Shown here piece by piece: positions 6,052-10,567 of a stretch of DNA of 10,567 bases. Origin of the DNA: W2P13-069 sp051876105 (lineage in GTDB: Bacteria; Actinomycetota; Coriobacteriia; Coriobacteriales; QAMH01); the NCBI GenBank assembly GCA_051876105.1, contig JBJEHN010000014.1, positions 1 to 10,567 on the forward strand, in the 5' to 3' direction. Within the stretch, counting starts at the first letter, position 1, and the number at the start of each line of letters is the position of its first letter. Made by a program: the position numbers and the translations under genes. The notes under the pieces are model-generated. The model did no database searches. It was not told the origin of the DNA and was given only the letters and a program-made list of their open reading frames with translations.

Positions 6052-7281
6052 GTGAAGCAGTTGATCTTGAGAAGCCTGAAGATGCACAAGGTGCAGTCTC
6101 TCAGCATTGCGCTGACGGTGATGCTGAGCGCTGCCGTACTCACCACCTTCGGGCTGGTGTACGGCGGCGTGATGCAGGGCGTGCAGCTCTCAGAGGAGCA
6201 GGGCGGAGCGGACGTCATGGCTGTCCCGGCAGACGCCGCGAACTACCTGACGGACACCGAGCTGCTCTACAGCGGCGCGCCGGCGCCCATCTACATGAGC
6301 GCGGACAAGGCGGGCAAGATCACAGACGGGGAGGGCGTTGAGCGGATCACCCCGCAGTTCTACGGGCAGACCCTCAACTCGGCATGCTGCTCGTCCACCG
6401 GGGCGACGCGCCTCATCGGCATCGACTTCAGCACGGACTTCATCGTGAGGCCGCTCGTGCCTCAAGGGACCTTCGAGAAGATCGACCGCGAGCACAGCAT
6501 CATCGTGGGCTCGCAGGTGGGCGGCGTGTACGAGGGCAGCCTGCGCATCCTGGGCAGCGACTACACGGTGGTCGCCGTGATGGAGGAGACCGGTACCTCC
6601 TTCGACGCCTCGATCGTGGCCGACATCGACCTCGTCCGCAGCATGGCTCGCACCACCCAGGGATACGAGGACGTGTGGGAGCGCTACGGCGACCCCAGCG
6701 GGCTGGTCTCATGCTTCATGATCGATGTGGCAGACGACGCCCCGGGTGCCAGGGAGGGTGCCAACCTCACCGCCGTCACCGGGCGCATCAAGCTGGCGGG
6801 CTACTGCACGCCTGTGGTGCGCTCCGAGGTAGTGGACGAGTCGCAGGCGCAGCTGCACAGCGTGTTCGCCCTGCTGGCTGCCGCGGCCCTCATCATGGTG
6901 GCGGTCACACTGCTGCAGCTGTTCAGCCGCTTCTACTCATGCGTGTGGGACCGCAAGGCGGAGCTCTCGCTCTACCGCGCTGTGGGCGCCAGCATCGCGG
7001 ACGTGCGCAGGCTCATCGGCGGCGAGATCGGCGTCCTCGTGGGCAGCGGGCTGGCGGCGGGCCTGGTACTGGGCTTCGTGTGCCAGTTCGCGCTCGTGGA
7101 GCTCATGGAGGAGGGGTTGTCCTTCCCCTACGTGGCCCTGGAGCCGCTGGCATGCGCGGGTCTTGCGCTCGGCGTTGCCGCGGTGTTCGCGCTGCTGGCC
7201 CTCGCCTCGATCGCCTGGCCGCTGAGCCAGATCGCCAAGCTCGACCCCTCCACCGCGATGCAGCAGGGAGACATCGACTGA
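6052..7281 (+). CDS. FtsX/MacB-like ABC transporter permease
   Basis: A 409-residue permease with the FtsX/MacB layout. One N-terminal helix (about 17-40) is followed by a large extracytoplasmic domain (about 41-268) and three C-terminal helices (about 271-293, 325-350, 365-390). The loop WDRKAELSLYRAVGAS...IGGEIG (299-326) is the hallmark coupling region of this family. A vicinal cysteine motif NSACCSST (109-116) precedes TRLIGIDFSTDF in the outer domain. I recall a similar Cys-Cys motif in FtsX proteins found beside DUF4418 genes. The family acts by mechanotransmission, expelling lipids, peptides or small molecules, or signalling across the envelope. The substrate here is unknown. The start is GTG 6052, preceded by GAGG (6042-6045) at 6 bases; the frame is open further upstream into the binding-protein gene, but that part is a shadow. 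Its ATPase is encoded next. Confidence 0.87.
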   Translation: MKQLILRSLKMHKVQSLSIALTVMLSAAVLTTFGLVYGGVMQGVQLSEEQGGADVMAVPADAANYLTDTELLYSGAPAPIYMSADKAGKITDGEGVERITPQFYGQTLNSACCSSTGATRLIGIDFSTDFIVRPLVPQGTFEKIDREHSIIVGSQVGGVYEGSLRILGSDYTVVAVMEETGTSFDASIVADIDLVRSMARTTQGYEDVWERYGDPSGLVSCFMIDVADDAPGAREGANLTAVTGRIKLAGYCTPVVRSEVVDESQAQLHSVFALLAAAALIMVAVTLLQLFSRFYSCVWDRKAELSLYRAVGASIADVRRLIGGEIGVLVGSGLAAGLVLGFVCQFALVELMEEGLSFPYVALEPLACAGLALGVAAVFALLALASIAWPLSQIAKLDPSTAMQQGDID

Positions 7282-7402
7282 CATGCCGCTTCTTTCCGCA
7301 GGGTGCGCTGTCGCCCAGGAACGCAACAGCGCCCGCGCCGCAGCCGGGCGGCGCATAGCCGCCGCAACACAGCAAGGAGGCACCGAGTAACATGCCGCTT
7401 CT
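7281..7402 (+). repeat. 13-bp direct repeat at both ends of a 109-bp intergenic unit
   Basis: ACATGCCGCTTCT occurs at 7281-7293, directly after the FtsX stop, and again at 7390-7402, where it forms the start of the ATPase gene. The first copy carries its own ATG (7283), which opens a 35-codon frame ending in TAA at 7388-7390, one base before the ATPase ATG. The repeat suggests that the ATPase once began immediately after the permease and that a 109-bp unit was later inserted or duplicated. I do not consider the short frame established as a gene: its best Shine-Dalgarno, AGGGAG at 7264-7269, is 13 bases away. Confidence 0.5.
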
Positions 7403-8057
7403 CACCGTCGAGCAGGTCTCCAAGAGCTTTGGGGACAACCTCATCATCAAAGACACGAGCTTTACCGTGGAGCGCGGGGACGCGACGGCCTTCGTCTCTC
7501 CCAGCGGCAGCGGCAAGTCGACCCTGCTCTCCATAACGGGGCTGCTGCTGCGCCCGGACAGCGGCCGCATCCTCACGGAGGACGGTGCGGACGCCCTGGC
7601 CCTGGGCGACAGGGAGCTCTCGCGCCTGAGGCAGCGGCTCTTCGGCTTCGTGTTCCAGAGCACGCAGCTCATCGGCTCGCTCACGGCGCTGGAGAACGTC
7701 ACGGCGCCGGCGGGCTTTGCGGGCAAGCTGCCCTTCAAGCCGCAGGAGCGCGGCGAGGAGCTGCTCGAGCGCTTTGGCCTGGTGGAGCGCCTGCACCACT
7801 ACCCGCACCAGCTCTCCGTGGGCCAGAAGCGCCGCGTGGCCGTGGCCCGCGCCATGCTGCTGCAGCCCGCCGTCATCATCGCCGACGAGCCCACCAACGA
7901 CCTCGACGAGCAGAGCGCCGCCGCCGTGGCGGACGCGCTCTTCGAGTACACGGCGGCCGGCAACGCCCTGCTCTTTGCCACGCACCTGCCGCAACTCGCT
8001 GCCCGCGCCAGGACCGTGATGGAGCTGGAGGACCACGTCTTCAAGCCGCGTGCCTAG
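7392..8057 (+). CDS. MacB/LolD-like ABC transporter ATPase
   Basis: A 221-residue ATPase, partner of the FtsX-like permease. Its short length and motifs fit the LolD/FtsE/MacB group. It has Q-loop Gln89 (VFQS), signature LSVGQ (141-145), Walker B VIIADEP (161-167), D-loop NDLD and H-loop His198 (ATH). The Walker A reads SPSGSGKST (36-44), so the usual first glycine is serine; the lysine and Ser/Thr that hold the phosphates are kept, and I expect it to be active. The second glycine of the signature is valine. AAGGAGG (7374-7380) is a strong Shine-Dalgarno but 11 bases from the ATG, which is long. It probably works only with 6052-7281; the importer has its own ATPase. Confidence 0.9.
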   Translation: MPLLTVEQVSKSFGDNLIIKDTSFTVERGDATAFVSPSGSGKSTLLSITGLLLRPDSGRILTEDGADALALGDRELSRLRQRLFGFVFQSTQLIGSLTALENVTAPAGFAGKLPFKPQERGEELLERFGLVERLHHYPHQLSVGQKRRVAVARAMLLQPAVIIADEPTNDLDEQSAAAVADALFEYTAAGNALLFATHLPQLAARARTVMELEDHVFKPRA

Positions 8058-8106
8058 CGAGGCAGCAGCAGCTCTCACACAAGAGCAAGAGAAGAGAGGG
8101 GTTTGC

Positions 8107-8436
8107 ATGAGTGCACGGGAAGATCACCAGCCGCTGAGAGAGCCGGCTGTGCACCAGCCGCTCTCCCAAGAAGAGCAAGCGGCAGCATGCGGCGGCACAG
8201 AGGCACTCCTCGTTGCGGGGGATTGGAACACCACGCCCCTCAAGGTTATGGGAGACGACCCATCGGAGAAGCCCTTCATCTGCGATGGCAGGGGAGGGGA
8301 CCCTTGCGCTGAGCCGCGCATAGCGCCGCCCTCACCCGCTACCTGCTGCTGGGGCAGCGCACTGCTCGATACGTTTGTCAGAGGGCAAGGCCCTTTTCGA
8401 GAGGAGAGGCGATGGGAGAGGGAACAGAGCGTGTGA
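8107..8436 (+). CDS. Possible small Cys-containing protein or leader ORF
   Basis: A 109-codon frame that I do not recognise. For it: a good Shine-Dalgarno (AGAGGGG, 8095-8101) 5 bases before the ATG, a place in a 354-base gap that otherwise has no gene, and a 25-base overlap with the methyltransferase start. Against it: third positions are clearly less GC-rich than in the neighbours, and no fold is evident. The product would be soluble, acidic to mixed in the N-terminal half, with a near repeat HQPL (residues 7-10 and 16-19) encoded by an 11-bp direct repeat (8125-8135, 8152-8162). Its five cysteines (28, 59, 67, 80, 81) are mostly in FICDGRGGDPCAEP and PATCCWG. It might be a precursor peptide for the radical SAM enzymes, a thiol metal-binding protein, or an accidental frame over a structured leader. 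Confidence 0.35.
   Translation: MSAREDHQPLREPAVHQPLSQEEQAAACGGTEALLVAGDWNTTPLKVMGDDPSEKPFICDGRGGDPCAEPRIAPPSPATCCWGSALLDTFVRGQGPFREERRWEREQSV
8345..8397 (+). promoter_or_regulatory. Hairpins before the methyltransferase, possible attenuator
   Basis: GCTGC (8345-8349) pairs with GCAGC (8354-8358). AGGGC (8382-8386) pairs with GCCCT (8390-8394), followed by TTT (8395-8397). The second resembles a small intrinsic terminator 15 to 18 bases before the methyltransferase start. It could attenuate transcription into the last two genes. I see no SAM, cobalamin or other riboswitch consensus in 8058-8411. Confidence 0.25.
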
Positions 8437-9203
8437 GGGAGCATTACGCGGAGGTCGCGACAGAGTGCTGTATCTGCGCTCCGGCCGATTCCGGCGAGGC
8501 GTGGGACCTCTACAGCGAGGAGCTCTTGAGCCGCCTGCCGGTCGCGGCCCTGGCGGCCAGCCGCGGTTGCGGCGACCCGGTGAGCGTTGCCGGGCTCAAG
8601 ACTGGCGAGCATGTGCTCGACTTGGGCAGCGGCGGCGGCGTGGACGCGCTCATCGCGTCTGCGCTCGTGGGCGAGGAGGGCCTGGTCTACGGCGTCGACA
8701 TGACCGAGGAGATGGTCGAGCTTGCGCGCTCGAATGCCGCCGAGGCAGGTGCCGCCAACATCAGCTTCCTCCACGGGCAGATCGAGGAGATTCCGCTGCC
8801 CGATGCCTGCGTTGACGCGGTCATCAGCAACTGCGTCATCAACCTCAGCGAGGACAAGCCTGCGGTCCTGCGCGAGGCCTGCCGCGTCCTGCGGCCCGGC
8901 GGGCGCCTGGTGGTGAGCGACATCGTCGCCTTCAAGCCGATACCCATCCAGATAGAGCCGCAGATGCGCCGCATCACCGGCTGCCTCAACGGCATGCTGA
9001 ACCCCGAGGACTACGCGCGCGAGCTGCGCTCCGCCGGCTTCGAGCGCAGCACCGTCGAGCCCAAGACCGTCTACACCTTCGAGGTGCTGGGACTGCGCTG
9101 CGAGAAGAAGGGGCGCACCGCCCTGCTGGAGCAGGCGATGGAGTACCCCGAGGCGAGCGGGGCCACGGGCAGCGCCATCGTTCGCGCATGGAAGGGGATG
9201 TGA
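8412..9203 (+). CDS. arsM: ArsM-family SAM-dependent methyltransferase
   Basis: A 263-residue class I methyltransferase. Motif I is VLDLGSGGGVDAL (68-80), the acidic residue binding the SAM ribose is Asp96 (GVDMTEEM), and a GGRLVVSD strand follows at 163-170. The sequence tracks arsenite methyltransferases closely: VREHY start, SRGCGDP with Cys53, ISNCVINLS with Cys141 and TGCLNGM with Cys191. An N-terminal Cys cluster CCIC lies at 19-22. These correspond to the conserved cysteines that bind As(III) in ArsM enzymes. The family reaction is transfer of methyl groups from SAM to trivalent arsenic. Here no arsR, arsB, arsC or arsP is visible, and the neighbours are radical SAM and ABC genes, so another thiol-bound substrate is possible. 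The symbol marks the family. The start has GAGAGGAGAGG just upstream. RS2 begins 2 bases after the stop. Confidence 0.85.
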   Translation: MGEGTERVREHYAEVATECCICAPADSGEAWDLYSEELLSRLPVAALAASRGCGDPVSVAGLKTGEHVLDLGSGGGVDALIASALVGEEGLVYGVDMTEEMVELARSNAAEAGAANISFLHGQIEEIPLPDACVDAVISNCVINLSEDKPAVLREACRVLRPGGRLVVSDIVAFKPIPIQIEPQMRRITGCLNGMLNPEDYARELRSAGFERSTVEPKTVYTFEVLGLRCEKKGRTALLEQAMEYPEASGATGSAIVRAWKGM

Positions 9204-9205
9204 GC

Positions 9206-10171
9206 ATGCGGACAGAAGTCGAGGTCGCGGTTGCAGGGGCACTGGCCGGCGCGCAGCTTGCGGACGAGGAACTGCTTTCCCTGCTCGTGCTCGACCCCCT
9301 CTCTGCGGAGGCGGCTCACGTGCGCTGGGGCGCGGACCAGCTGGCTCGCCGCGCGAGCGGCGGGCGGGGGCGCGTCTACGCGCAGATCGGCGTGGACATG
9401 CTGCCCTGCCCTGTGGGGTGCGCCTTCTGCACCCTGGCCTGGGGCAATGCACCGGAGGAGCTGCTCGAGCGCGACCCCGAGGAGCTGATCGTCCCCACGG
9501 CACAGGTGGTGGAGTACGCCCGCGTCTTCGATGAGGCCGGCGCCCACCTCATCAGCCTCATGGCGACGGCCGCCCTCCCCTTCGAGCACTTCCTGGAGAT
9601 GGTGGACGGAGTACGCAGCGCCGTGAGCAGCCGCCAGGTTATCTTGGCGAACTGCGGGGACCTGAGCCTGAGCCAGGCCCGGCAGCTCAAGGACGCGGGC
9701 GCCGACATGGCCTACCACGCCCACCGCCTGGGTGAGGGCGAGCTGACGCGGGTCAAGCCGGAGCGCAGGCTGCAGACCATGCGCAACATCAAGGCCGCTG
9801 GCCTGGAGCTGATGTGCGGTGTGGAGCCGTTGCGCGAGGGCCTGGAGCCGGCGCTGGTGCTGGAGCGCATGTGCGAGGCGCTCTCCTTCAAGCCTTACTG
9901 CGCGGGTGTGGCCGGGCTGCACGCCGTTGCAGGGACCGCGATGGAGGGCGCGAGGCCCATGAGCGGGCCGCGGCAGCAGCTCTACGCGGCTGTCATGCGC
10001 CTGGCAGCGGGGGAGGGGCTCCCGTACGGCTGCGGCGGCCGCAACGTGCTGTGGGCAGATGCCGGCACCAACCCGCGGGGCCGCGACCTCTGCAGCGACC
10101 CCGACTTCCTCCGCCGAGACGTCCACCGCCTGCGCAAGGATCTGGAAAGCCGCGGCTGGCTGGTTGAGTAA
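9206..10171 (+). CDS. BioB-like radical SAM enzyme, paralogue 2 (RS2)
   Basis: A 321-residue radical SAM protein, diverged paralogue of RS1 at the other end of the cluster. The [4Fe-4S] motif is CPVGCAFC (Cys68, Cys72, Cys75). Shared blocks with RS1 include EAAHVRWGADQL, VYAQIGVD, QLKDAGADMAYHAHRL, KAAGLELMCGVEP and WADAGTNPR. The BioB-like Arg strand seen in RS1 (LRLNCSAN) is replaced by LPYGCGGRNV, so any auxiliary cluster is probably absent or held differently; cysteines 204, 223, 232, 276 and 296 remain as possible ligands. The reaction is unknown. The start ATG 9206 has GAAGGGG (9191-9197) at 8 bases and gives an N-terminus level with RS1; ATG 9188 is in frame but lies inside the methyltransferase. 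The tight spacing to the methyltransferase suggests that the two act in one pathway. Confidence 0.88.
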   Translation: MRTEVEVAVAGALAGAQLADEELLSLLVLDPLSAEAAHVRWGADQLARRASGGRGRVYAQIGVDMLPCPVGCAFCTLAWGNAPEELLERDPEELIVPTAQVVEYARVFDEAGAHLISLMATAALPFEHFLEMVDGVRSAVSSRQVILANCGDLSLSQARQLKDAGADMAYHAHRLGEGELTRVKPERRLQTMRNIKAAGLELMCGVEPLREGLEPALVLERMCEALSFKPYCAGVAGLHAVAGTAMEGARPMSGPRQQLYAAVMRLAAGEGLPYGCGGRNVLWADAGTNPRGRDLCSDPDFLRRDVHRLRKDLESRGWLVE

Positions 10172-10394
10172 GCGCATCAGACGGCCAGCAGACCGCAATC
10201 CCCCCATCTCGCATGACGTGGTTCTCAGCTTTGATCCGCTGAGCCGTCTCCCGTTCATGGACACCCTCGGATTGCTGCTCTGTGAGAATGGGGGCGATGG
10301 GGACGGAAAAAGGAGGCGCTGTTAGACCAAAATGGAGCTGTCGAGACGCCCCCTGGGCCGCCACCCCGGCCGCCGCAGCAGCGCCGCCCCCCGG
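10172..10394. other. Gene-free region downstream of the cluster
   Basis: No gene can be supported here. CTCAGC (10224-10229) pairs with GCTGAG (10238-10243), and GACGGC (10180-10185) can pair with GCCGTC (10243-10248), giving a weak extended fold that might end the operon transcript; no T-run follows. A short frame from 10282 runs into the repeat element and uses repeat sequence as codons, so I do not call it. Near 10306 a purine-rich AAAAAGGAGG looks like a Shine-Dalgarno but no good start follows it at a usual distance. Confidence 0.5.
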
Positions 10395-10533
10395 GTCATT
10401 TCGACCGGAGGCGCGTAAGCGCCGTAGTGGAGAAATCTCAGGTTGGGCAGCTAGACCGTGTCTCGAGCTTCGGTCCCCTGGCTCAACCTGAGATTCTCCA
10501 CGCGCTCACTAACGTTCGCTTGGTCGAAATGAC
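10395..10533. repeat. Nested inverted-repeat element (paired GTCATTTCGACC units)
   Basis: GTCATTTCGACC (10395-10406) is matched by its exact complement GGTCGAAATGAC (10522-10533). Inside, GTGGAGAAATCTCAGGTTG (10427-10445) is matched by CAACCTGAGATTCTCCAC (10484-10501) with one base missing. The 20-base spacers between the two blocks (10407-10426 and 10502-10521) are not complementary. At the apex GACCG (10454-10458) pairs with CGGTC (10471-10475). So two copies of one unit, GTCATTTCGACC-N20-GTGGAGAAATCTC, face each other, as in REP/BIME or MITE-like elements. I recall similar GTCATTTCGACC...GAGAAATCTC strings dispersed in Coriobacteriia and other gut bacteria. No transposase is present. Confidence 0.75.
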
Positions 10534-10567
10534 ATTGATACTGGAAATGCGCGGGAGGGGGTGCTGC

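Noticed and set aside
8058..8411. SAM or cobalamin riboswitch before the methyltransferase
   Set aside because: Only short hairpins are visible and no conserved riboswitch core string could be found on reading the region.
8124..9503. Long - strand frame opposite the methyltransferase
   Set aside because: It is antisense to genes with intact motifs, has low-complexity Arg/Ala/Pro/Leu composition, and has no family resemblance.
10282..10491. 69-codon + strand frame at the right end
   Set aside because: Its second half is translated repeat element, there is no convincing ribosome binding site, and composition changes within the frame.
1..10567. CRISPR arrays, tRNA or rRNA genes, integrases and transposases
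   Set aside because: I found no regularly spaced repeats, no tRNA-like arms or rRNA strings, and no recombinase-like translation in the window.

Overview
The window is a high-GC bacterial segment with essentially one polarity: every credible gene is on the + strand, from about 379 to 10171. The gene bodies are strongly GC-biased at third codon positions, which also creates very long antisense shadow frames. The Tat lipoprotein signal (SRRSFLKG), the heavy use of GTG starts and the type of dispersed palindromes point to a high-GC anaerobic actinobacterium, most likely class Coriobacteriia (Eggerthellaceae/Atopobiaceae-like). That taxonomic call is inference, not proof.

Layout. 1-378: gene-free leader with a perfect 15-bp hairpin, a second imperfect stem-loop, and an AT-rich promoter/operator zone. 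379-1386: BioB-like radical SAM enzyme (RS1). 1461-1898: small four-helix membrane protein of the DUF4418 type. 1908-5998: a complete NitT/TauT-type ABC importer in the order permease, ATPase, permease, Tat-exported Cys-rich lipoprotein. 6052-8057: a MacB/FtsX-LolD-like ABC pair (permease, ATPase). 8107-8436: a possible small Cys-containing protein or structured leader. 8412-9203: a methyltransferase with the full ArsM cysteine set. 9206-10171: a second BioB-like radical SAM enzyme, a diverged paralogue of RS1. 10172-10567: gene-free, ending in a nested inverted-repeat element built from two copies of a GTCATTTCGACC...GTGGAGAAATCTC unit.

How the genes may work together. The spacing suggests one long operon or two coupled ones: overlapping or touching genes inside the importer and between the methyltransferase and RS2, with hairpins at the larger gaps. 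The importer would bring in a small ligand; the cysteines in its binding protein suggest a thiophilic or metal(loid)-containing one. Two radical SAM enzymes and an ArsM-family methyltransferase would modify it, and the FtsX-type system would export a product or act on the envelope. No combination of these genes matches a pathway I can name. ArsM beside radical SAM enzymes recalls organoarsenical biosynthesis, but these radical SAM proteins are BioB-like, not ArsS- or ArsL-like. I treat the locus as a candidate uncharacterised uptake-modification-export system.
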